A stretch of DNA of 64,000 nt from Alteromonadaceae bacterium Bs31 (GCA_900177435.1 FXAI01000006.1:186001-250000); one strand, 5' to 3'. Numbered from the stretch's first letter, positions 10,388 through 19,798 are shown. Notes: generated by a model from the sequence alone, not told the origin. Numbers and translations: made by a program.

Positions 10388-10669
10388 GGTATCTCCTTGA
10401 GGTATTGAAAACGCCTGATTTGCCCTCATAAGTGAGCACAGAAACTTGAAGGGAAAGGAACAATTTACTGACTCTGAGTGTCATATCGTTGCCACTAAGC
10501 AGGGGGCGTTTAATAGATGATAGTCATCATCGGCTAATAAGCAGGCTGGTTTGCAAGGTTTATGCGAAGCCCGCCTCATTGATAGGTTTATAGTAGTAAA
10601 ACCCTTTAAAATCAATAACTTTTCAACAGAACCTAGATTCTAGTCTAATAAAAATTGGTGAACAGATAC

Positions 10670-11635
10670 ATGACCGCAAAAGCTTCCGTAGGCGTACTTA
10701 GACAATGGATGGACGCTCAAATTGTAGGCCAACCCCACCTGATTGACCGCTTACTCATTGCACTCATCGCCGATGGACACCTACTTGTTGAAGGTGCTCC
10801 CGGCTTGGCAAAAACAAAAGCCATTAAAACATTGGCAGAAGGTATTGAAGGCGACTTCCACCGGGTGCAGTTTACCCCAGACTTACTACCCTCGGATGTC
10901 ACGGGAACCGATATTTACCGCCCCGAGCAAGGTACCTTTGATTTTCAGGGGGGCCCTATCTTTCATAACCTGGTGCTCGCGGATGAGATAAACCGTGCGC
11001 CCGCCAAGGTGCAGTCTGCGCTGCTTGAAGCCATGGCAGAGCGACAAATCAGTGTTGGTAAATCTACCTATCAGCTGCCGGAACTGTTTTTGGTTATGGC
11101 CACTCAGAACCCGATTGAGCAGGAAGGCACCTACCCTTTGCCCGAAGCTCAGCTTGACCGGTTTCTAATGCATGTCCAAGTGGACTTCCCCAACGCTGAA
11201 GCTGAGCGCAGTATTCTGCACCTGAGCAGAGCTGAAGCCAGTCGCAGTGGTAAGCTGGACCCCATCGCTAAAGCTGTAAGCCAGCAAGAGATTTTTGCGG
11301 CGCGTGAAGAAGCACTGGCAATACATATGGCTGACGCCGTTGAGGAGTACATTGTTCAGCTGACGGACGCTACGAGAAATCCAAAAGGCTACGGTGACGA
11401 CCTGCAACGTTGGCTTGAGTTCGGTGTTAGCCCAAGGGCGACCATTAGCCTCGACCGCTGTGCACGTGCGCATGCCTGGCTGAATGACAAAGACTTTGTA
11501 AGCCCCGAAGACGTGCGGGCTGTGCTTCATGATGTGTACCGCCACCGGCTAATTCTCAGTTTTGAAGCTGAAGCAAATGGTCAAACCCCGGACCTCATTA
11601 TCAATGAACTGATCAACCGCGTTCCTGTAGTGTAA
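10670..11635 (+). CDS. MoxR family AAA+ ATPase
   Basis: AAA+ chaperone-like ATPase that, in related operons, works with von Willebrand factor A proteins to activate or assemble partner complexes. Walker A GAPGLAKT is near residue 42, the Walker B segment ADEINRAPAKVQ near 104, sensor 1 ATQNPIEQEGTYPLPEAQLD near 144, and the arginine-rich sensor 2 region SPRATISLDRCARA near 250. I chose ATG at 10670, which gives the family's short N-terminus. TTG 10655 and GTG 10658 are possible in-frame alternatives. It is first of six genes, and its TAA shares an A with the next ATG. Confidence 0.93.
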   Translation: MTAKASVGVLRQWMDAQIVGQPHLIDRLLIALIADGHLLVEGAPGLAKTKAIKTLAEGIEGDFHRVQFTPDLLPSDVTGTDIYRPEQGTFDFQGGPIFHNLVLADEINRAPAKVQSALLEAMAERQISVGKSTYQLPELFLVMATQNPIEQEGTYPLPEAQLDRFLMHVQVDFPNAEAERSILHLSRAEASRSGKLDPIAKAVSQQEIFAAREEALAIHMADAVEEYIVQLTDATRNPKGYGDDLQRWLEFGVSPRATISLDRCARAHAWLNDKDFVSPEDVRAVLHDVYRHRLILSFEAEANGQTPDLIINELINRVPVV

Positions 11636-12603
11636 TGTTTCCGACCAACACTTTTTTTAACCGGGAAGCCGAAGCAAAGGCTGGTGTTCATGTAAGCGTG
11701 CAACACCTGCTGGATTTACGTTACCTGGCAAAAGATGCAACGCTAGAAAACACTAAGCGCAGCAGCGCCATAGCTGAGGGTGACAGCAAAACGAACTTCC
11801 GCGGCCGAGGTATGGAGTTTGCCGAAGTGCGCCCCTACCAGCCCGGCGACGACGTGCGCAATATTGACTGGCGAGTCACGGCGCGAACCACTCAAACCTA
11901 CACAAAGCTGTTCCAGGAAGAGAGGGAACGCCCGGTGTTTATCGTTGTGGATCAGCGATGCTCCATGTTTTTTGGCAGCAAGCATGTGTTTAAATCTTAC
12001 GCAGCGGCCGAGCTGGCGTCACTGATTGCCTGGATAGCGCTAAAAAACAACGATCGCATAGGCACTCTTATCTTTAATGATGTTGAACAGAGCGACCTGC
12101 GTGCAAAGCGAGGTAAACACGCCCTGCTGGCATTTATAAACAAGCTGCAGCTATTTAATAGCGCACTTAGCAGCCCTAATCCGGCGGGCGAAAGCTGCCA
12201 CTTGAATCAGATATTCACCGATATTCGTCGAGTGGCCAAACCCGGAAGTACTATTTATTTCCTGAGTGATTTCCATGATTTTGACGCATCCTGCGAAGAG
12301 TCCTTGTCCATGTTGTCGCGGCATACCGATGTGTCACTTTTGTCGTTTTTTGACCCCTTGGAAAAAAGCCTGCCGCGTAACAGGGAGCTGACTATATCCG
12401 ACAGTCAAAACCGTCTTACTATTGGTGCCGGTTCGAAGGACTTTAGTAAAAAGTTTACTGAGGATTTTGCCAATTTACAGCAGGGTATTTCCCGTAGCTG
12501 CATGAATGCCGGCGCGAGGCTGGTGAATATCGATTGCAGTACGGATGTTTCTGAACACGCTAAATCGCTTTTCCTAAGCCCAAAGCTTCGAGGCAGAAGG
12601 TGA
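11635..12603 (+). CDS. DUF58 domain-containing protein
   Basis: Cytoplasmic partner typical of MoxR operons, with a von Willebrand A-like fold. The DUF58 signature PYQPGDDVRNIDWRVTART is near residue 66, followed by the core strand RPVFIVVDQRCSMFF. No membrane segment is evident. The ATG at 11635 overlaps the moxR stop by one base (TAATG), indicating translational coupling. The family role is inferred: a substrate or adaptor of the MoxR ATPase, not an enzyme by any visible motif. Confidence 0.9.
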   Translation: MFPTNTFFNREAEAKAGVHVSVQHLLDLRYLAKDATLENTKRSSAIAEGDSKTNFRGRGMEFAEVRPYQPGDDVRNIDWRVTARTTQTYTKLFQEERERPVFIVVDQRCSMFFGSKHVFKSYAAAELASLIAWIALKNNDRIGTLIFNDVEQSDLRAKRGKHALLAFINKLQLFNSALSSPNPAGESCHLNQIFTDIRRVAKPGSTIYFLSDFHDFDASCEESLSMLSRHTDVSLLSFFDPLEKSLPRNRELTISDSQNRLTIGAGSKDFSKKFTEDFANLQQGISRSCMNAGARLVNIDCSTDVSEHAKSLFLSPKLRGRR

Positions 12604-12609
12604 ACCGTG

Positions 12610-13266
12610 ATGTTAATTGAAACGCTAAGCGCAATAATAGTTAAGCCTGTTATTTTATGGTGCTCCTCGGCGCTTACCGCAGTCGTGCAAGTTGCAGCAC
12701 AAGCACCGATGCAAATACCGGGCAACAATCAGCAAGTTGCGAAATTGCTTGGCCAGCTTCATGACCCTGTGCTGCCAAGTAAAATAGGTATCTGGCCCCC
12801 CGCCCCTGGGTGGTGGCTACTGGTCACCCTGGGTGTTGTTTTAATCGCTTTCCTTCTGAAGCGTATTCATAGTGGCCGCAGGTTCAATCTTTATCGCCGC
12901 GAAGCACTGAAAGCTTTGGAAAAAATTAAAAACGATAAAACCGATGACCAGCAAATAGCTTCTGCCCTCTCTGGGCTGTTAAAACAAACATTTATCAGCG
13001 CTTCTCCTGGATCCAGAAACCTAATTGCCCAATTCTACGGTACGGCCTGGCAAAATCTCGTGCACGCGTGCTGCACCCTGGAAAAATTACCCTTTGAGCA
13101 ACAACAAGCATTGAACAGACTTTGCGGTGAAGGTAAGTATCAAAAAAGTTTTGATCTGGATACACAAGCGGCGTTCAAGGCCTGTAAATACTGGATAAGC
13201 AAGCATAAGCCATTAAAGATGAAAGAGCTTCAAACGGTGCTACAGCATTGTGGGGAGGTGGCATAG
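12610..13266 (+). CDS. DUF4381 domain-containing membrane protein
   Basis: A single-pass or bitopic membrane protein found in this operon type. A hydrophobic N-terminal stretch is followed by the family's LHDPVLPSKIGIWPPAPGWW segment and a transmembrane helix near residues 67-85 (WWLLVTLGVVLIAFLLK). A basic, helical cytoplasmic domain follows. The start is ATG at 12610 with AGAAGG nine bases upstream; GTG at 12607 is equally readable. Its stop TAG shares a G with the GTG start of the next gene. Likely anchors or regulates the BatA/BatB pair, by context only. Confidence 0.82.
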   Translation: MLIETLSAIIVKPVILWCSSALTAVVQVAAQAPMQIPGNNQQVAKLLGQLHDPVLPSKIGIWPPAPGWWLLVTLGVVLIAFLLKRIHSGRRFNLYRREALKALEKIKNDKTDDQQIASALSGLLKQTFISASPGSRNLIAQFYGTAWQNLVHACCTLEKLPFEQQQALNRLCGEGKYQKSFDLDTQAAFKACKYWISKHKPLKMKELQTVLQHCGEVA

Positions 13267-14315
13267 TGTTTCAGTTCGCCTGGCCCTGGGTGTTTTTGTT
13301 AGTGCCCTTACCTGCACTAGTGTATTTCTTTTTGAAACCGATCAAAAAACAACAGGCCGCGCTTCGTGTTCCCTTCTATAACAAAGCAGAGGCCTTGTAT
13401 AGCCATAATGATGGCGGTATTGCAGCCAAGACCTATGCAAAACTCTTTGTTATCACGCTCTGCTGGCTACTTTTGCTTATTGCTAGTGCTCGGCCTCAAT
13501 GGCTTGGTGATTCCATTACATTGCCCACCGCTGGACGCGACCTGCTGGTAGCTGTCGATATCTCGGGAAGTATGGAAACCCCAGACATGATTGTAAAAAA
13601 CGAGCAAATCCCCCGCATTGGTGTAGTAAAATATGTGGTTACAGATTTCATCGATAGAAGAGTAAGTGATCGTATAGGGCTTATTTTATTTGGTACCCAG
13701 GCTTATTTGCAGGCGCCTTTAACCTTTGACCGTCCAACAGTGAGTAAATTATTAGACGAAGCTCAGTTGGGGTTTGCCGGAGAAAAAACAGCCATCGGTG
13801 ATGCCATCGGTTTAGCCATAAAACGACTTAAAAATCGCCCTGATGCGCAACGGGTTTTAATCCTACTTACCGATGGCGCAAATACCGCCGGTGAAGTAGC
13901 ACCCAGACAAGCCGCGGATTTAGCCAAGCAGGCAGGCGTAAAAATTTATACCGTTGGTGTGGGTGCAAACGAAATGACACGCCGCATGGGTATTTTTGGT
14001 GGCATATCGCGGGTTGTTAACCCTTCGAGCGACCTCGATGAAGACACCCTTAAATACATAGCAGACACCACCGGCGGCACGTATTTTCGTGCACATAATC
14101 CCCAGGAACTACAACAAATTTATATGCTATTGGATCAGTTGGAGCCGATTGAACAAGAAGGCGAAACTATGCGCCCCACCCAGTCGCTCTATTTTTGGCC
14201 GCTAGCACTGGCCATACTCTTGAGTATGGCTCTGGCATTACGCAATATTTTAGCGAACGCTCTTGCATCAGGAAGTCGCAGTAATTCTGACTTAGAGGCT
14301 CCGCAAAAAGCATGA
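13266..14315 (+). CDS. VWA domain membrane protein, BatA-like
   Basis: Membrane-anchored von Willebrand factor A protein. The metal-ion-dependent adhesion site is visible as AVDISGSM near residue 97, with LLTDGANTAG near 203. Hydrophobic helices lie at the extreme N-terminus, around residues 65-80 and at the C-terminus (PLALAILLSMALALR), so the VWA domain is probably periplasmic. I chose GTG at 13266 because GGGGAGG ends seven bases before it; a longer frame from TTG 13248 would lie over that ribosome site. It overlaps both neighbours (TAGTG upstream, ATGA downstream), so all are made together. Confidence 0.9.
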   Translation: MFQFAWPWVFLLVPLPALVYFFLKPIKKQQAALRVPFYNKAEALYSHNDGGIAAKTYAKLFVITLCWLLLLIASARPQWLGDSITLPTAGRDLLVAVDISGSMETPDMIVKNEQIPRIGVVKYVVTDFIDRRVSDRIGLILFGTQAYLQAPLTFDRPTVSKLLDEAQLGFAGEKTAIGDAIGLAIKRLKNRPDAQRVLILLTDGANTAGEVAPRQAADLAKQAGVKIYTVGVGANEMTRRMGIFGGISRVVNPSSDLDEDTLKYIADTTGGTYFRAHNPQELQQIYMLLDQLEPIEQEGETMRPTQSLYFWPLALAILLSMALALRNILANALASGSRSNSDLEAPQKA

Positions 14316-16264
14316 CAGAATTTATAAATAATTTTCACTTTATCAGGCCGTATTTCTTGCTTTTGGCTATACCCGCTGTTTTTCTAACCTATTTACTCTT
14401 ACGAAGAGAGGGAAAAGGTGTTCAATGGCAAACAGTCATAGCCCCACACCTGCTTCCTTCTCTTTTGGACGGGAAATCCGTTACGCAGAAGAAATTTCCC
14501 CTGTACACACTATTAGCCCTCTGGCTGCTGGGAAGCATAGCGCTGGCAGGACCGGCTTGGACAAAACTAGCAGAGCCAGTACAACAAAAGACCGATGCCC
14601 TTGTGGTAGTGTGGGATTTATCGCCCTCCATGCTTGCTCAAGATATAAAACCCTCGAGGTTGGTGCGTTCTCGGCTCAAGCTCATTGATTTATTAAGAAA
14701 GCGCAAAGAAGGCCTCACTGGTCTTATCGCATACAGTGGTGAAGCTCATGTGGTAACGCCACTAACGGACGACACAGAAACGATAATCAGCCTGCTGGCA
14801 GGGCTCGACCCAAATATTATGCCTGCTAAAGGCAGTAATGCCGAAATGGCATTGGAAACTGCCCACCAACTTCTCAAAGACAGTGGCATTGTATCCGGCA
14901 ATATTTTGTTTATTACCGATGGCATAGATTCCTCCGCTCATTTGGAAATGCTTCAACTACACGAAACTGCCCAGCACGCTATAACCCTTTGGGGAATTGG
15001 AACCGCTGCCGGGGCGCCAATTCCCATTGCTAATGGCGGCTTTGCCTACGACAGAAACAGAGACATGGTTATTGCCTCACTGGATGAAAGAGAACTGAGC
15101 GACCTGGCTTCAAAGCTCGGAGGTTTATACTTGCCGTTTTCCCAAAATGAATTTGATATAGATACGCTTGAAAGCTTTGTGTTTAATTCTGCAGGCACGG
15201 AGACCAAGGAAACGGATCGCCTGTTTGATAAATGGTACGAACACGGCCCCTACCTACTCCTTTTTTTACTGCCAATTGCAGCCCTATCTTTCCGAAGAGG
15301 ATGGCTCTTGAGCGTTGTTTTTATGGCTCTCCTATCCGGCCCACAACAGGCAGATGCTTTTGAGTGGCGTGATATGTGGCAGACTAAAGATCAGCAAGCC
15401 ATGGAGCTGCTGAACAGCGACCCAGCCGCTGCGGCGGAGACTTTTAAAAACAAGGACTGGCAAGCCATCTCCAACTACAAGGCTGGTAAGTTCGGGGAAG
15501 CAGCAAAAGGTTTCGACGGGGCTCGCCAGCAAGATTTATATAACCAGGCAAACGCCCTCACCCATTTGGGCGACTACGATAAGGCAATAGAGTCCTATAA
15601 AAAATCGTTGGAATTAAACCCAGAGTTTGAAGATGCCCAGCACAACCTGAATATCGCAAAAAAACTGAAAGAGCTTTCTGAACAGCAGCAAGATTCGCAA
15701 GATGGTGAGCCTCAAGAAAACTCAGAGCAAAACAATCAGCAGGATTCTGAGCAGGACTCTCAGCAAAGTGAAAGTAATTCGGAGCAGCAGTCAGAACAAT
15801 CAAAGGATTCTCAGCAGCAAGAAAGCTCCGAACAACAGCAATCAGAACAGAGCGAAGACCAGCAACAGACTGACAACGCTCAGACCAGCAAGGAGCAACA
15901 AAAAGCGCTTGATGAGACCTATGGTAAAGAGTCTGAACAAGAGACCCCAGAAGCAGAAAGCGATGAGCAAAAAGAGCGGCTGGAAGAGCAAGAGCAAACC
16001 GCTACTCAGCAAACAAACGAAGAAGAACAAAAACAGGCTGAAAATGAAGAGCAAAAATTTGCAGAAGCGGTTCCCATAACGCAGGAAGAAATGGAGCAGC
16101 AGGAAGCCGATCAGGCTCTGGAGCAATGGTTACGCAAGGTGCCCGATGATCCTAGTGGTCTCTTAAGGAACAAGTTTCGTTATGAGTACGGGCAGCGCAA
16201 GCGGGAATTGCAACAAAATCACTGGAAAAACCCAAACGGGGAGCCCCCCGAAGAACGTTGGTAA
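14312..16264 (+). CDS. VWA + TPR membrane protein, BatB/BatC-like fusion
   Basis: Combines a membrane-anchored VWA domain with a C-terminal repeat region. The MIDAS-like motif WDLSPSM is near residue 101 and ITDGIDSS near 202. Hydrophobic helices lie at the N-terminus and around residues 313-350. A tetratricopeptide unit (YNQANALTHLGDYDKAIESY) follows near 410-445. Residues about 455-590 are an extreme Gln/Glu/Ser low-complexity tract, then a conserved basic tail with WLRKVPDDPSGLLRNKFRYE. In Bacteroides BatB and BatC are separate proteins; here they are fused, as in Pseudomonas. It starts within the previous stop (ATGA). Confidence 0.88.
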   Translation: MTEFINNFHFIRPYFLLLAIPAVFLTYLLLRREGKGVQWQTVIAPHLLPSLLDGKSVTQKKFPLYTLLALWLLGSIALAGPAWTKLAEPVQQKTDALVVVWDLSPSMLAQDIKPSRLVRSRLKLIDLLRKRKEGLTGLIAYSGEAHVVTPLTDDTETIISLLAGLDPNIMPAKGSNAEMALETAHQLLKDSGIVSGNILFITDGIDSSAHLEMLQLHETAQHAITLWGIGTAAGAPIPIANGGFAYDRNRDMVIASLDERELSDLASKLGGLYLPFSQNEFDIDTLESFVFNSAGTETKETDRLFDKWYEHGPYLLLFLLPIAALSFRRGWLLSVVFMALLSGPQQADAFEWRDMWQTKDQQAMELLNSDPAAAAETFKNKDWQAISNYKAGKFGEAAKGFDGARQQDLYNQANALTHLGDYDKAIESYKKSLELNPEFEDAQHNLNIAKKLKELSEQQQDSQDGEPQENSEQNNQQDSEQDSQQSESNSEQQSEQSKDSQQQESSEQQQSEQSEDQQQTDNAQTSKEQQKALDETYGKESEQETPEAESDEQKERLEEQEQTATQQTNEEEQKQAENEEQKFAEAVPITQEEMEQQEADQALEQWLRKVPDDPSGLLRNKFRYEYGQRKRELQQNHWKNPNGEPPEERW

Positions 16265-16285
16265 TAGCTTAACTTGGTAATCATC

Positions 16286-18031
16286 ATGGCTTTCTCAAAT
16301 ACAACTAAAATAGGCTACTTTAGGCAGATGTTCCTAGGCTTTTTTTGTCTGCTTTTTTTGGCGTCTGCCGCTAATGCGCAAGGGCTCGTTGCCAATGTAG
16401 ACAGAACTACAGTGTCCGTAGATGAAACATTAACCCTTAGCGTGCGTTACTCTGGAAGCACTAATGGTCAACCCGATTTCAGTTTGCTCAGCGAACATTT
16501 TGAGATACTTAATCAACAGCAGAACAGCCAATTCAATAGCATCAACGGAAGAATAGAATCCTTCACACAATGGACTATGGTGATTATTCCAAAACGGGAA
16601 GGTAAGCTACTAATACCCTCGTTTAAATATAAGGGCGAGATTAGCGATGCCATCGAAATTAGTGTTAACGCCAGTGCCCCGCTCCCTGCGGGTGTAAAAG
16701 ATGTGGTTTTTATGGAGACCGAAATTAGCGATACTTCGGTCTACGTGCAAGAACAAGTGCGCTTGAGCTATCGTTTTTACTATTCCGTGAATGTAGAAAG
16801 CCTTGAACGACCAGATATGATTATTGATGGTGCCATCGTTGAGGCTCTGGATGAAACCAGCTATCGCCGAAATATCGCGGGCGTTAACTATAACGTCGCT
16901 GAATTTAATTATGCGCTTTTCCCCCAAACCAGCGGCACAATCGATATCCCCTCTCAACGCTGGACAGCAAAATTGGTGCAAAACGCCAGAAGAAGCGTAT
17001 TTGGCTTGCAGGGTGGCAGGTATGAACTCAAGAGGGTTGATACGGACCAGATAATTTTACAAATCCAACCAAAACCAAGCGCTTTTCCAAGCAATGCCAC
17101 CTGGCTGCCCTCTTCCAATCTGGTTTTGGAGGAAAAATGGAATAAAGACCCCGATAGCTTTAAGGTTGGTGAGCCCATTACGCGCAGTGTCGTTCTAAAA
17201 GCGGAAGGCCTTACGGCTTCACAATTACCCGACATTGTTGGCGAATCTGGCGACCCTACACTTAAATTTTATCCTGATCAGCCCATTTTGATGGATAATA
17301 AAGATACTAAATTGTTTGCCAGTCAACGCACGGAAACCCTGGCAATCGTTGTGTCAGAGGGTGGAGAAGTTACCATTCCAGCTATTCGTATTCCCTGGTG
17401 GGATACCAAAACAGACAGTTTAAAATACGCTGAGCTACCGCAAAGGCGTTTTATTGTTGCTGCCAGTGATAAAGTGAGCCAATCACAAGCAAGTAAAGAT
17501 TCTGCGATCCAACAGGTGGCAAATGAGGACCCCTTTCAAGGCCCCGTGCTAGCGCGTGAGAGTACAGCACCCTCTTCTCCATTTAACACTCTCGTATCTC
17601 TGGTTAGTTCACTGCTGGCAGTTCTGTTTTTATATCTGTGGGTGTCTGCTCGACGAAAATTATCTTTGCTGGGTGGCGCGCAAAGTGATACAAACAAAAC
17701 ACTGCAAAAAACTATTCAAAGTGAAAAGCGCGCGTGGCGTGATTTTTCCAGCGCATGTGAGAAGAACGAACTAAGCCTGGTGCGTGAACGATTGCTTTAC
17801 TGGGCAAATATCCGCTGGCCCGTTAATAAAATTTACTCATTATCGGATTTTTCCCGAACCATAAGGTCCGAAGATGTCAGCATGCAATTAGAATTTCTCG
17901 ATGCTGCGCTGTACTCGAAACAAAACGAGCGGGAATGGAAAGCAAAAGAATTAAAAGGTGCTATTCAGAATGCGCTCAAAAACGATGATAAAGCCAATCA
18001 GGCTTCTTCTTTGAAGCCGCTTTACGGTTAA
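16286..18031 (+). CDS. BatD family protein (oxygen-tolerance, beta-rich periplasmic)
   Basis: Last gene of the Bat operon. ATG at 16286 opens a clear signal peptide, with likely cleavage after residue 31 (ASAANA-Q). About 400 residues of beta-rich periplasmic sequence follow, then one transmembrane helix near 435-455 (SSLLAVLFLYLWVSARRKL) and a cytoplasmic helical tail. A TTG four codons upstream (16274) is in frame but less likely. The family is linked to aerotolerance in Bacteroides and to stress or envelope functions elsewhere; the mechanism is not known. A strong stem-loop follows. Confidence 0.87.
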   Translation: MAFSNTTKIGYFRQMFLGFFCLLFLASAANAQGLVANVDRTTVSVDETLTLSVRYSGSTNGQPDFSLLSEHFEILNQQQNSQFNSINGRIESFTQWTMVIIPKREGKLLIPSFKYKGEISDAIEISVNASAPLPAGVKDVVFMETEISDTSVYVQEQVRLSYRFYYSVNVESLERPDMIIDGAIVEALDETSYRRNIAGVNYNVAEFNYALFPQTSGTIDIPSQRWTAKLVQNARRSVFGLQGGRYELKRVDTDQIILQIQPKPSAFPSNATWLPSSNLVLEEKWNKDPDSFKVGEPITRSVVLKAEGLTASQLPDIVGESGDPTLKFYPDQPILMDNKDTKLFASQRTETLAIVVSEGGEVTIPAIRIPWWDTKTDSLKYAELPQRRFIVAASDKVSQSQASKDSAIQQVANEDPFQGPVLARESTAPSSPFNTLVSLVSSLLAVLFLYLWVSARRKLSLLGGAQSDTNKTLQKTIQSEKRAWRDFSSACEKNELSLVRERLLYWANIRWPVNKIYSLSDFSRTIRSEDVSMQLEFLDAALYSKQNEREWKAKELKGAIQNALKNDDKANQASSLKPLYG

Positions 18032-18032
18032 A

Positions 18033-18055
18033 AAGGGTTCCGCTTTGGAACCCTT
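18033..18055 (-). terminator. Rho-independent terminator for csrA
   Basis: AAGGGTTCC and GGAACCCTT form a nine-base-pair stem around GCTTT. On the minus strand the stem runs into a T-tract, fitting termination of csrA. On the plus strand batD has no T-run after it. It lies between the two convergent stops. Confidence 0.8.
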
Positions 18056-18090
18056 AAGGTAAACCTATCCAGGAAACCTCTGATCACTCA

Positions 18091-18330
18091 TTACAGGTAG
18101 TGTATATTTTTACCGTCTACACCTTCGTGACCTTCTTTATCTATATTCTCGTTACTACCATCTTCTTGCTCAGTCACTATCCTGTTGTAAATCTCTTCAC
18201 GATGAACTGAAATTTCTCTTGGTGCTTCAATACCAAGTCTTACCTGGCTGCCTCGAATTGCCAAAACAGTGATGGTTACATTGTCACCAATTTTTATGGC
18301 TTCGTTATTTCGACGAGTTAAAATCAACAT
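18091..18330 (-). CDS. csrA: Carbon storage regulator CsrA/RsmA
   Basis: Homodimeric RNA-binding protein that binds GGA motifs in leaders and represses or protects mRNAs, controlling motility, biofilm and carbon flow. The N-terminal 50 residues are canonical: [27 protein letters not shown] and the RNA-contacting VHREEIY. It is 79 residues against about 60 in E. coli. The extra C-terminal tail is acidic ([19 protein letters not shown]), which could modify RNA binding. A strong AAGGAG lies six bases before the ATG. Here csrA stands alone rather than next to alaS or a tRNA-Ser gene as in E. coli. Confidence 0.96.
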   Translation of the reverse strand: MLILTRRNNEAIKIGDNVTITVLAIRGSQVRLGIEAPREISVHREEIYNRIVTEQEDGSNENIDKEGHEGVDGKNIHYL

Positions 18331-18336
18331 ATCTGA

Positions 18337-18356
18337 CTCCTTATTTCTAAGCTCCT
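18337..18356 (-). promoter_or_regulatory. Two GGA motifs in the csrA leader (possible CsrA autoregulation)
   Basis: On the minus strand two AGGAG copies lie 15 bases apart before csrA: one is the Shine-Dalgarno itself (18337-18341), the other is at 18352-18356 between CTA and TAG, which could form a short stem presenting GGA in a loop. E. coli CsrA represses its own translation through such sites. Inference only. Confidence 0.4.
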
Positions 18357-18588
18357 AGCCTTATGGAAACTTTGTGTCGTGGCTGCTGAAGCTGTTTAGG
18401 TTGTTGAGCTCTTTCATCAGGCTCATGTTTAGAATAAGGTTTTAGCGCTTAATTAAATTGACCCTAAACGACAAGTAATTGGCCCATTTAAGAAGGTAGC
18501 ATGACGCATAAGGGAGGGAGTTGTAGATAGGAGGGAGATATCATGAGAGAGCCTTCCATGGCTCACTCGATACAGTAATGTTTTTAGC

Positions 18589-19194
18589 TTACTGTCGAAT
18601 ACCTTCTACTGAGAGCATAAGTTCTACTTGGGCAGCAGCAGGGCCCAGTTTGGCGGCCATATCTAAGCCCCAGTCTTTCGGAGTGATAGTCGCCTTTCCT
18701 TCAAAACCCTGGCGATAACCGCCCCACATATCTGGCCCACCACCGATATGCTCCACATCGATTGTGATAGGTTTTGTAACACCAAACAGTGTTAGATCGC
18801 CAGTTAGCTCACCAGTTTTATCGCCTGTTTTTTTATAGGCGGTGCTTTTGAAGCTAGCGGTGCTATGCTTTTTGCTGTCCAGGTATTTTGGTGCGGCCAA
18901 ATGTACGTCGCGTTCAGCATGATTTGTGTCTAAGCTGGTGACATCCACATTAACGCTGATAGTGCTTTCTTCTGGCTTTTTGGGGTCGTAACTAAATTCG
19001 CCGTCAAAGGTATTAAAGCGACCGTATAGCCAGCTGAAGCCAAGGTGTTTGACACGAAACTGTACAAAGGCATGAGCACCTTTAGTATCAATCAGGTATT
19101 TGTCAGCAGAGGCTGCACTCGCGCCAAACAGGCCGCAACATACCAGAGTGAATAGTGAAGAGAGCATTATTAATTTCTTAATAAGCTTAGGCAT
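18589..19194 (-). CDS. YceI family periplasmic protein
   Basis: Lipocalin-like beta-barrel protein; family members bind isoprenoid lipids such as polyprenyl pyrophosphate. A signal peptide of about 30 residues ends near ASAAS-ADKY. The mature part shows the family pattern AHAFVQFRVKHLGFSWLYGR, later LTGDLTLFGVTKPITIDVEH and the C-terminal AAKLGPAAAQVELMLSVEG. Length 201 is normal. It lies 45 bases downstream of a cytochrome b561 on the same strand, the same pairing as yceI-yceJ of E. coli, so the two are probably co-expressed. Confidence 0.92.
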   Translation of the reverse strand: MPKLIKKLIMLSSLFTLVCCGLFGASAASADKYLIDTKGAHAFVQFRVKHLGFSWLYGRFNTFDGEFSYDPKKPEESTISVNVDVTSLDTNHAERDVHLAAPKYLDSKKHSTASFKSTAYKKTGDKTGELTGDLTLFGVTKPITIDVEHIGGGPDMWGGYRQGFEGKATITPKDWGLDMAAKLGPAAAQVELMLSVEGIRQ

Positions 19195-19239
19195 AGGTGT
19201 GTCTCCATTTAAGCTGATTTGAGTGGGTAATAAAATAAA

Positions 19240-19785
19240 TTAACGGCCTAACATTCGGGCCAGAGTTTTATCTTTATCGATAAAGTGATGCTTTATGGCT
19301 GCAAGGGCATGCAAAGCTACCGCAACAATAATTGTATAGGCTGAGATTTCATGAACTTCGGAGGCAATATCCTTTACATTATCCATGTTATCTATCACCG
19401 CCGGAATCGATATAAAGCCCAGAACATGCAAAGCCTGGCCTTTTCCGGTAGTTATAAAATAGCCGCTAAAGAACATGGATATAATGGCGATATAAAAAAA
19501 CACATGCATTAATTTAGCAAGCATTCTTTCCCAGGCCTTATGAGTGGCCGGAGACTGCGGTGTAAGCTGACTTAAGCGCCAAAACAAACGAAATAGAACC
19601 GCCAAGACAAGAACAAAACCGACGCTCTTGTGAATATTTGGCGCAAGTTGATACCAGGAATTGTAGTAGTCCAAGTCAACCATCCAGAGCCCTAGAGCAA
19701 AAAGAAACACTACCGCTAGTGCGGTAACCCAATGCAATAGCACTGCAACCAGCCCATAGCTGTCATTTGTATTCCCTAGTCTCAC
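19240..19785 (-). CDS. Cytochrome b561 family membrane protein
   Basis: Four-helix diheme b-type cytochrome of the CybB/YceJ type that transfers electrons between quinol and a periplasmic acceptor. The 181 residues contain four hydrophobic segments. Histidines suited to heme ligation lie near LLHWVTALAVVF and IHKSVGFVL in the first half and near VHEISAYTIIVAVALHALAA at the end. It lies directly upstream of yceI. The true electron partner cannot be read from sequence. Confidence 0.9.
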   Translation of the reverse strand: MRLGNTNDSYGLVAVLLHWVTALAVVFLFALGLWMVDLDYYNSWYQLAPNIHKSVGFVLVLAVLFRLFWRLSQLTPQSPATHKAWERMLAKLMHVFFYIAIISMFFSGYFITTGKGQALHVLGFISIPAVIDNMDNVKDIASEVHEISAYTIIVAVALHALAAIKHHFIDKDKTLARMLGR

Positions 19786-19798
19786 AGTCAGTTGTCCC

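Noticed and set aside
15702-16079. 125-codon frame and its antisense counterpart over the Q/E/S-rich tract
   Set aside because: By-products of low-complexity codons in the BatB-TPR gene.
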